The translations under genes were made by a program, and so were the position numbers. From NCBI GenBank assembly GCA_033060915.1, contig CM065396.1, forward strand, positions 4,811,001-4,875,000: a stretch of DNA of 64,000 nucleotides. Direction: 5' to 3'. Source of the stretch: Euryodendron excelsum. Lineage: Eukaryota; Streptophyta; Magnoliopsida; Ericales; Pentaphylacaceae. This document shows positions 1 through 10,531 of the stretch, piece after piece; positions within the stretch are counted from its first letter, which is position 1, and every line of letters starts with the position of its first letter. The notes under the pieces were generated by a model that made no database searches, was not told the DNA's origin, and saw only the letters and a list, made by a program, of their open reading frames with translations.

Positions 1-278
1 CGATATAGGGAATTGCCAACAAACCCCTGTATCACGAGACCACCGTCAGAGTGGCTGAAACACTCAAAACCCAGGTCAACACCAGTGCCTGCTAGTCCAC
101 TTCAATGAAAAATAACTAAACTGCCCCTAGGGCCATTTTTTGGCACGTTTCTCGAGAACACACCTAAGTCCTCAAAATGATAAGTCCACCCTTCCAAGAT
201 TTTCTTAAAAGCAATCCGGCATGATTAGGTGCCTTCTAGTAAGTTTTGGGCCAATTCTGAGACTTTTCGGTCAATATG

Positions 279-690
279 ACCATTTTGCCCCTAGGCATCC
301 GAACGCCTCAGGGACCACACCGGCTCTGAGTATCAAACCGGTAACCTCCTGAGAATTCTTTTTATAGTATCCTCGACCTTCCTTTATCTTTCCGGATCAT
401 TCCGAGTCAATTTCGACAAACCTGGTGTAAAATGACTGTTTTGCCCCAGGTGGGCCAATTGCCTTTTTCGACCACACCGGCTCTGGGTATCAAACTGGTA
501 ACCTCTCGAAATGATTTTTATAGTATTTCTAAACTTTCTTTATCTTTCTGGATCATTCTGAGTCAATTCCAGCAAATTCGGTGCAAAATAACAGTTTTGC
601 CCCTGATGGGCCGGTCGCCTTTTTCGACCACACCGGCTCTAGGTATCAAACCGTTAGCCTTTGGGAACATTCTAAATAATGTTTCCAAAT
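279..690 (+). repeat. Three tandem ~156-bp U3 repeats in LTR A
   Basis: The anchor ACCACACCGG occurs at 314, 471 and 627, giving steps of 157 and 156 bases. Flanking text such as TTTTGCCCC and GGTATCAAACCGGTAACC repeats with it. LTRs B, D and E have only two such units (B anchors at 9904 and 10061; D at 25509 and 25666). The location upstream of the TATA box fits promoter-proximal enhancer-like repeats, but this role is inferred. Confidence 0.85.
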
Positions 691-1109
691 CTTGAGTCTT
701 CTTCCGGCACGCTCTAAGTCCGTCCCAGCAGCTTTTCGGCCCGGTTGACCGTTTTGGCCCTAATGGCCCGGTCAACCCTTCCAATACATTTTGTCATCCT
801 TTTTTAAGTCAAATACCTCCAAGACCCTATTCTAAGGGTTCCTGCCCTTTTCTGGCCTTCTGGGCCAATCCTGGTCCCTTAAATGCTTCTCGGACCTTCC
901 GGAGTCACTTCTAGTGAAGCCAGTGTAAAAATTACATGGTAGTCACTACTACAGGTGCCTAAATCTTCTCAAGATACGTTGCTTGCCGACCTTAAAGCTT
1001 TCCTAACTGGCTGGCGCCAAGCCAATATTTGGCCTGGCGGCACTCCTAGTGGCACCAGTGGCATTTTTGGCCTGCGCTACTGCAACAAGCGCCAGGTCAT
1101 TCCTTTGTC

Positions 1110-1117
1110 TATAAATA
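1110..1117 (+). promoter_or_regulatory. TATA box of LTR A
   Basis: TATAAATA sits at the end of U3, followed by ACAGAGCCTCCTCC and then a leader with several AAACCCTA motifs (1162, 1201, 1227). The same arrangement is present in LTR B. Transcription would be expected to start about 30 bases downstream, which would mark the U3/R border. Confidence 0.7.
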
Positions 1118-1959
1118 CAGAGCCTCCTCCAGCGTGAAAGGGGTCTGCAAATTCAGTCTAAAAACCCTACTTTTTGATATACAAAACTCATAGCCTCTCT
1201 AAACCCTAGTCTCCTTAGGTTTTCCCAAACCCTAGCCTCCTATACACTCATGCACTCTCATATACTCATACACTAGCCTCAAACCCTCCATTTAAGATTT
1301 GGATTGCTGCAACTACGAAGCTTTGAAGATCAAAGACAAACTCTTGAAGATTGAAGTGAAAATCGAAGCCAAGCAAGCAAAGCAAAGCGCGCAAAGCTAA
1401 GCAAAATAAAGAAGACACAAGGTTGGCTTCTTATTTCTATTTACGCATCTTCCCCTCTATCTTCTCCCTCTGAACCCACTTGGGTTTTTTTCTATTTTAA
1501 TCCTCCATCTTCTTCCCCCCCGTTCTTGCATGCTTGAAACAAAGGACTTCCCGGTCCATGTGTAGGATTATGCTATTGGAGAGTCACCGTGTCGGGGGCT
1601 TTTTATTAGTCTAACCAGAGACCACGTGGGTTCGGCCCCCTTGATTATGTGGTGAATCCTTAACCTTGTATGTTCATGACCCTTTTTTTCATTGTGCATA
1701 TCATGATCTTGCATTCTTCTCAAACTCGTTTTCAAAAGCTTACATCAAAATCTTCTTTTTCAAAACTTGTTTTCAAAATTACAATCCTAGGGTGATTCTA
1801 GCCTTTTCATGGCTAGGGTTATTTTAGGAAAATGTTACATTTAAAGTGGCTAATATGGTCTATATTTTCAAAACCTTTGTTGCTTTCAAAACCACTATCT
1901 TAAAGTGGTTCTAATCTTCTTATGGTTGGAATCGCTTTAGGAAAGTGAGGTATTTTATA

Positions 1960-3560
1960 TACTTTCTAAAACTCTCTTTTCAAATCTCTCCTTCTAAAAA
2001 CCTCTCTTTCAATATACTTTCTAAAACGCTCTCCAATCTTCTTCTTTAAATTCCTTTCCAAAATTGTTTTCCAAAAACTCCCTCCAAAAATCTATTTTCA
2101 AAACTTCCTTTTCAACTCCTTTCTAAAACACTCTCTTCAAAATTCATTTCCTAAAAACACTCCCTAGGTTTCCTTCTTAGATAACTCTCTCCAATCTCTT
2201 TTCCGAAATTGTTTTTGAAAAACTCTTTTCAACAATCTCTTTCCAAAAACATGTTTCCTAAAAGCTCCTTTTAAAAAACTCTTTTCTCAAAGTTCACTCT
2301 CCAAAGACGCTCCTTACGTTTCCTTCTTAAACAACTCTTCCTAAAAATCTCTTTCTAAAAAAACTTCTCACTAGGATTTCTTTCCAAAAACTCTCTCATT
2401 TCAAAATTCACTTTCTAGAAAATCCTTTCTAGGATTTCTTTCCAAAAATCTCCCTTTCTAAAAATTTCCTTCCAAAATCTCTTTTGTTGAAGTCCAAGTT
2501 ATGCCCTAGAGCCAATGATTAGGAAACCCTAATTTCTCTTCCCAAAAACATGATTTTCAATCTTGCCTTAAAACCTAGGTTTCCAAAATCTCCTTCTTTA
2601 CACCAAAATCATAAGTTTCCAAATCCTATTTTCTATATCAAAATTATAGTCTTCTAAATCTAGGGTTTCTAAAACTTCACCTTACAAATCCATGTCAAAT
2701 CCAATCTTCCCTTTAGGAAACCAAGTCCAATCTCCCATTTAGGAAACTAGATCCTATCCTCCGTTTTTGGAAACAAAATCCAATCCCTTGTTTTAAGAAA
2801 TAGGAATCTCAATCCCTCCTAATTCAACCGTTTCCTAATTCAAATCCTTTCTAATCTCGTACTTTCCTGAATCTTAAGTTTCCTAAACTTAAACTTTTAA
2901 ATCTTTCCTTAAACTTTAAGCTTTCAAACCTTTCTTAATTCTATCCCTTTCCAAATCTAAGTTTTCAAACCCTTCTTAAACTCAAAACCTTTCCTAACTT
3001 CAAGTGCTTTCTAAAACTCAAACTTTGAATCCTTCTTAAATTCTAAACTTTCCTAAACTTTAAATCTTTCCAAATCAAACACTTTCTAAATTCTAAACTT
3101 TCCAACTTTCAAAACTTCCCTATTTCAAAACTTTCCTAAATTAAAACTTTCCTAATTCAAAACTTTCTTAAAATGAAACTTTTCCTAATTCAAAACTTTC
3201 TTAAAATGAAACTTTTCCTAATTCAAAACTTTCCTAAAATAAAACTTTCCTAAAACAGAACTTTCCTAAAATGAAACTTTCCTAATTCAAATCTTTCCTA
3301 ATTTGAATCTTTCCTAAATCCAATCTTTCCTAATCTTCCAAGTCCAACATTCGAGTCAAATCTTTCTTAATCTCAAGTCCTTCCTAAATCCTATCTTCCT
3401 ATGTCTAGGTTTCTTAAACCTCAATCTTTCCAAAATATTTTCCTAATCTTTTTCAATTCCAAATTTCAATTTCAATCTTCTATTCTAAATTCGAATCAAA
3501 TCCAAATTCCAATTCAATTCCTTCTTCCATATCAAATCTTCTATTTTCTATCAGACTCTT
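1960..3560 (+). repeat. G-poor low-complexity block of LTR A
   Basis: This is about 1.6 kb of degenerate short repeats of the kind CTTTCCAAAAACT, changing to AAATCTTTCCTAA, with very little G on the + strand. A clear short duplication lies at about 3150-3230. The same block is present in all five LTRs (about 11400-12900, 21600-22660, 27000-28380, 39220-40590). The ORFs in it are compositional and not genes. Confidence 0.8.
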
Positions 3561-5550
3561 ATCCGAACTACAACTGACTTGATCTATCAAAAATGATACG
3601 TAAGCAACCCTCATGGGTGCTGTCACAACCTTTTTCAAGCTTCTATTTCCATAACTCTTTTCAAATCTCCAATTCCATAATCTATTTCAAGTTTCCAATT
3701 CCAAAAATTTGTTTTCAAATCTCTATTTCCAATTTCTAAAACTTTTCAATTTCAAATCTATCTTTTCAAATATCTTTTTAAATCAAATCAATTTCTTTTC
3801 AAATCTATTTCCAAATCTATTTTCCAGCTTTCTTTTCTTGCACTTGCATATCATGCATCATTCTTTTTAAAAATTCTTTTCAAAGTGGATAGGATTGGAC
3901 ATTTGTTAGTTGAAGACTCTCATAGGAGAATTTAGGGTAAATAGACATGTAGGTACCGCAAGGGTGGGGTAGGGTGATAGCTTAGTGCGTCTTCCCTACA
4001 CGTAACCAACCTCCGAACCTAGAATCATTATTTTCAAAGACCAAAATGGAGTTTATTTTCAAAAAAAGGCTTAAATGTTTTCCAAAGGTTGCTAAACAAC
4101 CTCTTTTCTTAAAAACCCTCTCTTGAGGTAGTATTTTCAAAATCGTTTTCAAAAACCCTAAGTGTAGTCTTCGGATTGTACTTAGTTTTTAAGTAACCTA
4201 ACTCACCTTAATCAAGTTAGGTAGCGACTCTAAATGTTTTCCAAAAGCCCTTTATTCACATCAGTTTTCAATTCAAACCTAGTCGCATTCATTCTTCTAG
4301 GAGGATGAGTTCTAACAAGAGAGTACAGTGTTTTTTCCGCTTGTATGTGTATTCCTCGAGTGTGAAAAATCTGGGCGCGACACCAGAGAATGAAATACTA
4401 AAGAAGTTGACACAGTTTCAAAACCTTGTTAGGGATTCCCACCAAGAGGTCCACTAGAAAAGGGAGGTTTTCATAAAATTCGTTTATTTTCTTTGCGTTT
4501 TTCTAGTTTTCGTATATCTTTTTCAAATAAACATTGCATGCCATGTAATCATGTTTTTAAATGAAAATAGGTAGTTCCCAGTTTATCCCTTTTGTTTCAT
4601 ACTCTTGTGGACGATTGTTGCGTTTAAGGATTCTTTCCCATTCAGTAATGACTCGACTTGAAGGATGGGATAGCATGGGCAACCCACTTAAAGGGGGGGT
4701 TAAAACCTTTGAGAGACAAAGAGAGAGTGAGAGATAGGAAGAAAACAGTCTCAGCAAGGAGGTGGGGAGTTCATCGAAGAGGTGACACTTGCGTGATATC
4801 CTAGCTAAGCGATGGGTAGTCGAGTCCTCAAAATGATGAGAAGCCATTGTTCTATTTATCTCAAATAAACGCTATTCTTTGGTCAGCCCACTAGAGCCGT
4901 ACATGATTTCTTTTCAGATAACCCTAAACCAGTAACCATCCCCCACACTGGGGCAAGCACAAAGTAGTTGATTCGATAGAATATATAGTAGTTTACTGGC
5001 AGAAACACATCATCTCTAGGAATATTGTCTAAATTTTATACAAAGACTTTATGGACTAAGCAATTCGATTTGAAATGATAAGAGGCCCTCAATTCTGCTA
5101 CCATATACAAAAATATCCCATTTGCTTAACCCATTAGTGCCTCGCAGAAAGCAGAAAATTTTTTGTCAACCCCAATCCAAAACCATCCCCCCATACTGGG
5201 ACAGACAGGCAGTGGAAGATCTGGCAGAGAATGTTATCGACCATCAAGCTGAAGTAACGTGAAGGCTCGATGGATCAAGTAATATTGTTCAAAATGAAGA
5301 GAGGCCCTCATTTCATTTCTCATACAGTTAAAAGCAACCCTTGTCAAATCTGTTGAGCCGATTACCTTTTTCTTTAGAAAAAAGCCCCAACTTAGGAATC
5401 ACCGCCCATAATAAGTTAAATTGAAATGCTATGGAAAGGATCTGAGAGAAAGAAGTTGTGAAAATGTTCGTCTCGCAGAAAGTAGAAAGAAAGGGAAGAA
5501 ATAGAAAATCAAAGAGAAAAAGCTGCCACGAGGCAAGTCAAAAGAAATAC

Positions 5551-5577
5551 ATATAAATATATATATATATATATATA
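5551..5577. repeat. AT microsatellite
   Basis: A run of (AT)n with one interruption, inside the A-B internal region. It is not seen in the sister copies at the matching place. Confidence 0.9.
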
Positions 5578-5733
5578 AAGGGGCAACTCTACTAGAAGGT
5601 TAAGAATCAAACTACAAGAAAGGTGAACTTCTTGAAGAATAAATAGTTATTCAAAGGTGATCCTAGGCAATAAAGAAGCCTAGTAGAAGTAATAGGTTCG
5701 AGCCTTTACCCTTTCTTATAAAAACCTGAAACC

Positions 5734-6240
5734 GTGGCCTACATTACGACCCTGTTAAAGTCCTCTTCGATTGAAAAAAGATTGCTTGATCTAAATGAGC
5801 CAGACGTGTTGCTGAAGCTAGAAAAGGATATTAGGGGACGAAACCCCACTGGAAGACCAACTAAGGATGGTGTGGATCTAAACCCTACTAGAGATAACAT
5901 CAAAGTTGAGCGTGCATATCCTTTTCATTCATAAACCCCTTAACCTAGCCTACATTACGGTCCAAATTAAAGTACTCTCTAATCAAAGAAAATCGCTTAG
6001 TCCAAATAAGCCTGAACAATACTAAGACAAGTAGGAGGAGAAAGGAGAACTAGAAAAGAATGCAGGGGCAATCTCATACTCCGAAGTGTGCTTAGATGGT
6101 TTTGGTTTAAACAACCAACTAAAAGAAAATATTTGAGCCTAAATATCCTTTCATTTCTTACAACCCCTAAACCCAGCTTGCATTACGGTCCTAAAAGAAG
6201 TCTTCTCTGATTGAGGGCCTAGCTGTTTATCGCTCTGTAA
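5734..6240. repeat. Tandem ~210-230-bp repeats in the 3' internal region
   Basis: The string CCTACATTACG(A/G)(C/T)CC with a following 'aaagtcctctccgattgaaa'-like stretch recurs at about 5738, 5947 and 6176. Sister copies have two units (about 15688 and 15905; 33100 and 33310; 43300 and 43510). It has no recognisable coding content. One ORF of 66 codons lies in unit one (5734-5934), but its reading frame is not kept between units. Confidence 0.65.
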
Positions 6241-7195
6241 AGGGCATGTGAGTTGTCGCTTAAGCCATGGTGGCATTTTGGAAATCTGGGAGAGAAAACC
6301 AAGTGAAATCAGAAAAACCCCAAACAACAACCCTGTAGAAAGTAGGTATAGGATAGCAAACTGAAAGGTCAAGATCCCTGGAGAATGGTGCAAATGCTAT
6401 CATACCCCGATAAGAATGGGACAAAATTGAATGGGGCAGAATCTTGAAAGGAAAACAGAATAATGAGAGTATGGGCCCTGGGGCAATTCTGGGACATTCA
6501 TTGTAAATAGTCTATATACATGTAGTACTAGTGCATCCATAACATGTATAACCTGTACATCCATTAAATTCTTGTGTTATTTGTATCTATTCATATATTC
6601 ATCAAAGGCATGGCACGCAACCATAGGAGCATGGGAGTGCCCCTCATGAATCTTGACAAGCAGTGCACATAACCGACAATCAACCAAGTCATCCCCTCTC
6701 GGCGGAAACATCAACAAGTTCAGGAGAAGCAAGGCTACCATGGAGAAATGGACCAATCTTGAGAAGTATGCCAATCCCCTATCCGTCGCAAATTCAAAAT
6801 GAGAGAAATAAGAACTTCACTGGGACATAAGGAAACTGGGGCAGCAAATCAGAAGAAAAGGCCGCACAACGGAGCCCAAGTTGAGAAGAAACAATCGTGA
6901 CGCAGCCATAAGGAAAAGTAGGTCCGATAATGTCAACTGAACCATCCCGAAGACCTAGGAGGAAGCCATACTCATGGAGAGTAGGGGCAAACTCACATTC
7001 CCCAAAACGGAAGAGAGACAGGTAAGGTGGCCAAAAGGGGAATCACTGCCAGAAAATAAGTTGCACCAATAGGAGAGAAGCCATGCAACCAAAGGACTAG
7101 TTAAAAGTGTCTTACTCATCTGGAGGATACTTGTCATACCAAACCCGTAGTCAACTCAAAATAGCATCGGCCATTCTAAAAGTCAAAAGTGGAAA

Positions 7196-7408
7196 ATCTC
7201 GGCGTCCATCTCATCCTCGAAAGCAGCCTTAACCGGAGGGAAAGGGTCGACTTGTGGTCTACACCCCCGGCCACTCTGGGTAGAAGATGCCTGTCCTGCA
7301 GATCGTCGATTACCCCTAGATCGATTGAAACTACTAACAGAATCTGTTTGAGTCGCCTTCCCAGAGCGACGTCTCCTTTTAGAATCGTCGTTACCCCGCG
7401 TCTGCCAT
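7196..7408 (-). pseudogene. Antisense PMD gene remnant (exon 2 start only), A-B copy
   Basis: On the - strand, an ATG at 7408 opens a reading frame beginning MADAGND, then a basic stretch and a Ser/Arg-rich stretch. This matches the start of the full-length antisense gene of the B-C copy (MADAGDD at 18355). Homology stops after about 70 codons, at about 7195, where the sequence jumps to 3' noncoding DNA, so the mobile domain itself has been deleted. The base just upstream of the ATG is the end of a TTTTCAAG splice-acceptor-like sequence. Exon 1 lies at 8541 and beyond, so this copy keeps the gene's 5' half. Confidence 0.7.
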
Positions 7409-7550
7409 CTTGAAAAGGTAAGCCAAGGTAAGAAGCGTTAATATACAATATATGTAGATAAGAAAATAAAAGTAGCTGAAAAATAATAATAAAATAAATA
7501 AATAAATAATAAAAGAAAACAAAAAAAAACAAATAATAAAAAGATTTCAA

Positions 7551-7815
7551 GTGATAAGTCAAAATGAATTTTCTACACATTTTGATTTAAAAGGTCATGT
7601 TTTAAGTCAAAATGAATTTCCTATACATTTTGATTTTAAAATTCCAAGTCAAAATGAGTTTTCTACACATTTTGATTTCAAAATTCCGAGTCAAAATGAA
7701 TTTCCTACACATTTTAATCCTCCACGTCAAAATGAATTTACTACACATTTTGATTTTAATCCTCCACGTCAAAATGAATTTGCTACACATTTTGATTTGT
7801 CAACTTCGAGTCAAA
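7551..7815. repeat. Minisatellite of ~32-42 bp units
   Basis: Six full units and one degenerate unit of GTCAAAATGAATTTNCTACACATTTTGATTT with variable spacers. The D-E copy has only about two units (about 35890-35990), so the array expanded in the A-B copy. Relative to the antisense PMD gene it lies in intron 1. Translation gives QNEF.THFDF repeats on + and M(C/Y)RKFILT repeats on -, which are by-products of the array. Confidence 0.85.
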
Positions 7816-8540
7816 ACAAGTTTTCTAAAATTTCTAGGGTTTTTTTGTCTTTTCCCTTCAAAAAGATTTTATTCCAAAACTTTTCCAACTCTTTCCTAAT
7901 TTCCAAAATTTTTGGTAGAGTTTCGTTTAAAAATGGTCCTTACAACACTCACGACATCAACATAAGACACAAATCATGCACTCTACCACATCACAATCAC
8001 ATAGTACCAACACCCGCCCACACTTTTTAAGTTTCCAAACTTTTCAAAAGACTTGTTTTATTTTCAAACAAATCAATGATTTTCAAAGTTATCTCAAAAT
8101 TTCTCAAAATTACTTCAAATGTTTTCTAAAATATTCTTACATTTTTCTAAACACTAAACTCTAATAATTTCTCAATTTTCTCATTTTTTTTTCTATTTTT
8201 CTAAGTATTTTTCTATTTTTCAAAAAAATCAAAAATTCAAAAAGTTTTGAAAAAATCACAAAACTTCACACGGTTGTTAAACACATTTTTCTAAGGCATA
8301 CGGTATAAAAATCTAGCCTAAAAGCTCAATACCCAAAGCTATAGGAACAAACCCCTAATTCCTGCAGAAACCCCCTTCACATAATCACGCAAAATTACCC
8401 AAATTCAATCAAACAAGTATTAAAAATGCAAAACTAACTTCATCACAGTGTTTAAAACATATCAAAACATCAATTTTCTCTGTTCCCATGCTTTAAACTG
8501 AATTCTACATGTCCAAATAGACATAAAATCAAAAACTCAC

Positions 8541-8720
8541 CTTTTGGAGTTCTCCGGCGAAATCTTCTATTCCGGCGACCTTTCGGGCCACGTGGCCTAC
8601 TTCCGGCAATCCCCCGTGGTCTCCAAGAAGCGGTCCTTCAATGTTCAGGTTGGTTTCCTCACGAACACTTTTGATTTTCCAAAAACTCTTCACATCCCGC
8701 AAGTGTTCGAACTAGAAATT
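8541..8720 (-). pseudogene. Antisense gene exon 1, A-B copy
   Basis: On the - strand this stretch reads ...EDFAGELQK and then meets a consensus donor, AAAAG|GTGAGT (last exon base 8541, intron from 8540 down). The D-E and B-C copies have the same segment (...EVFAGKLQE and ...EDFTGEFQE), each ending at GTGAGT. In this copy splicing to the acceptor before the ATG at 7408 would keep the frame into MADAG; in the other two copies one extra base would break it. Either exon 1 encodes the N-terminus or it is a 5' leader. The upstream limit is uncertain. Confidence 0.5.
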
Positions 8721-8745
8721 TTTTTGGTTTTGATCCTGAGCCTGC

Positions 8746-8782
8746 TAGTGGCGCCAAGCCTTTTCTTCTAAAGGCGCCACTA
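8746..8782. repeat. Inverted repeat around TGGCGCCA motif, A-B copy
   Basis: The arms TAGTGGCGCC (8746-8755) and GGCGCCACTA (8773-8782) can pair. The counterpart in the D-E copy is a perfect 16-bp inverted repeat (36933-36981). It lies just upstream of the antisense gene's exon 1 and about 210 bases before LTR B. Confidence 0.7.
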
Positions 8783-9514
8783 CCAGTGGCGCTAGTTGCC
8801 AATTCCGGGCAGCTTAGCCCTTTTTCGCACCAAAACTAAATTTCAAAAGCCTTTTGGGCCCAATATACGTTTCCACACTCCCGTCTTCCAAAATTTCCAA
8901 AATCCGTCTCTCAGACTGCCTCACGGTCAACATGGGACTTTTACTCTATCATTTTCTATTTTTGACAAGCGAAGACAGAAAAAGAGAGGCAGCTATGAGC
9001 ACCCCATTTTTGCCGCTCGGCAGTCTCCAGTCCGTCCAGACTTATGTTCAAGTTGATATGGACATATTTTGAGTCAACTCAAATTTTCAAGGCTAATCTA
9101 GTTAATCCATCATTTCGCGGGCCTTTTGGGCCCAAATAGAGGCAAAATAACCAAAATGCCCTCGGGGGCATTGATTGGTCCAATTCCAAAAGGCACGTCT
9201 TTCTGAAGACGATAAGTTCCCTTCCCAATTCCAACTCCAATTCCAATCCATCCCCCGAGAAAGTTGATTCCTTGAGGTGGTAAGCCTATTATATCCGGCA
9301 TATTTCCGAGTGAACTCTTTGGAACGTTAAGTCCCTTCAAACCCGTTGACCGAGACGAGACCCCAAGTCCCCTAGAGGGTAGAACGGTCCATCTTTGGCG
9401 CTTGCTAGCCCGCCAATGCAAAAATGTCCGTTTCAGCATGCCTTCTGAGAAAGTTGATTCCTTAGGTGCTAAGTCCATTTAGCAGTTTTTCGAGATCAAG
9501 TAGTCACGGGAATG

Positions 9515-9660
9515 ATCGCGAACCGTCAGAGTAGCAGAAGTACTCGTAAACATTGCAACCGTCAGAGTGGCAGAAACACTCGTAAATAGGTTGATATAGG
9601 GAATTGCCAACAAACCCTTGTATCACGGGACCACCGTCAGAGTGGCGGAAACACTCAAAA
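9515..9660 (+). repeat. ~32-bp tandem repeats in U3 of LTR B
   Basis: AACCGTCAGAGTAGCAGAAG-type units ending in ACTCGTAAACAT occur twice back to back, with a third diverged unit about 60-90 bases later. The copy number of the back-to-back array differs between LTRs: two in C (about 20630-20700), two in D (about 25125-25195), three in E (about 37725-37826). Confidence 0.75.
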
Positions 9661-10523
9661 CCTAGGTCAACACCGGTGCCTGCTAGCCCATTTCGGTGAA
9701 AAATGACCAAACTGCCCCTAGGGCTATTTCTGGCACGTTTTTCGAAAAAGTACCTAAGTCCTCAGAACGGTAAGTCCACCTTCCCAAGATTGTCTTAAAG
9801 GCAATCCAGTATGATTAGGTGCCTTTTAGTCAGTTTCGGGCCAATTCCGAGACTTTCTGGTCAAGATGACCATTTTGCTCCTAGGCAACCAAGCACCCCG
9901 GGAACCACACCGGCTTTGGGTATCAAACCGGGAACCTCCCAAGAATGCTTTTTATACTATTCCCGACCTTTTATTATCTCTCCGGATCATTTCGGGTCAA
10001 TTCCAGTAAACCTAGTGCAAAATGACTGTTTTGCCCCTGGTGGGCCGGTCGCCTTTTCTGACCACACTGGCTCTGAGTATCAAACCGATAACCTCCTGGG
10101 ACATTCTAAATAATGTTTCAAAATCTCGAGTCTTCTTCCTGAACATTCTGAGTCCGTCTCAGCATCTTTTTGGCCTGGTTGATTGTTTTGCCCCCAATGG
10201 CCCGGTCAACCTTTCGAACACATCTTGACATCATTCTTCAAGTCTGCTACCCCCAAGACCCTATTCTAAGGGTTCCTGTCCCTTTTCAGCCTTCCGAGTC
10301 ATTACCGACCCCTTCAAATCATTCCCAAACCTTCTGGAGCCACTCCTAGTGAAGCCAAACTAAACATTGCATGGGAGTCACTAGTATAGGCACCCAAATT
10401 TTTTGAAGATACGTTACTTGCCAACTTAAAAGCTTTCCGAAGTAGCTGGTGCCACTTGCTAGTGGCGCCAAGCCAAAAATTGGCCTAGCACCACTGTAAT
10501 AGGCACCATGTTGTTCTTCTCTC

Positions 10524-10531
10524 TATAAATA
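10524..10531 (+). promoter_or_regulatory. TATA box of LTR B
   Basis: TATAAATA followed by CAGAGCCTC, in the same context as in LTR A. Just upstream is a copy of the AGTGGCGCCAAGCC motif (about 10458-10471) that also forms the hairpin ahead of the antisense gene. Confidence 0.7.

Larger units (their letters stand above)
1..4382 (+). mobile_element. Giant LTR 'A' of Tat/Ogre-like Ty3/gypsy family, left end cut by window
   Basis: This is a long terminal repeat that aligns along its whole length with LTR B: position 1 here matches about 9594 there, so roughly 600 bases lie outside the window. It ends in ...GGGCGCGACA at 4382. U3 holds about 156-bp tandem repeats, then a TATA box (1110), telomere-motif-rich leader sequence, a conserved island at about 1547-1660, a long G-poor stretch (about 1960-3560), and a second conserved island at about 3945-4015. 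No primer binding site follows it; the next bases resemble the 3' part of an internal region, so the PBS, leader and gag have been lost at this junction. LTR identity is clear from five-copy comparison. The family assignment rests on the PBS and gag of sister copies. Confidence 0.9.
4383..7195. other. 3' internal noncoding region between LTRs A and B
   Basis: This stretch aligns in pieces with the 3' internal regions of the other copies (about 15191-16523, 31931-33935, 42331-44170), for example by the shared 'accatccccc(c/a)cactgggg(ca)' and 'catttcatttctcatacagt' strings. I see no supported gene on the + strand. It follows LTR A directly with no primer site, leader or gag, which indicates a deletion. 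On the - strand it would be the sequence downstream of the antisense PMD gene, whose main part is itself missing here. Confidence 0.6.

Noticed and set aside
1190..1290. Interstitial telomere tract (AAACCCTAG motifs)
   Set aside because: Motifs are separated by unrelated bases and recur at the same LTR position in several copies, so they are LTR leader sequence rather than telomere DNA.
5734..5934. 66-codon ORF in the A-B internal region
   Set aside because: It overlaps the ~210-230-bp tandem repeat and its frame is broken in the other units and copies.
7551..7815. Possible CRISPR-like array of short repeats
   Set aside because: Spacers are themselves repeated and AT-rich, the host is a plant, and there are no cas genes.
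7551..8030. A 159-codon + strand ORF with QNEF.THFDF repeats as a possible repeat protein
   Set aside because: It is a translation of the minisatellite; the D-E copy does not keep the frame, and no start context or neighbours support it.
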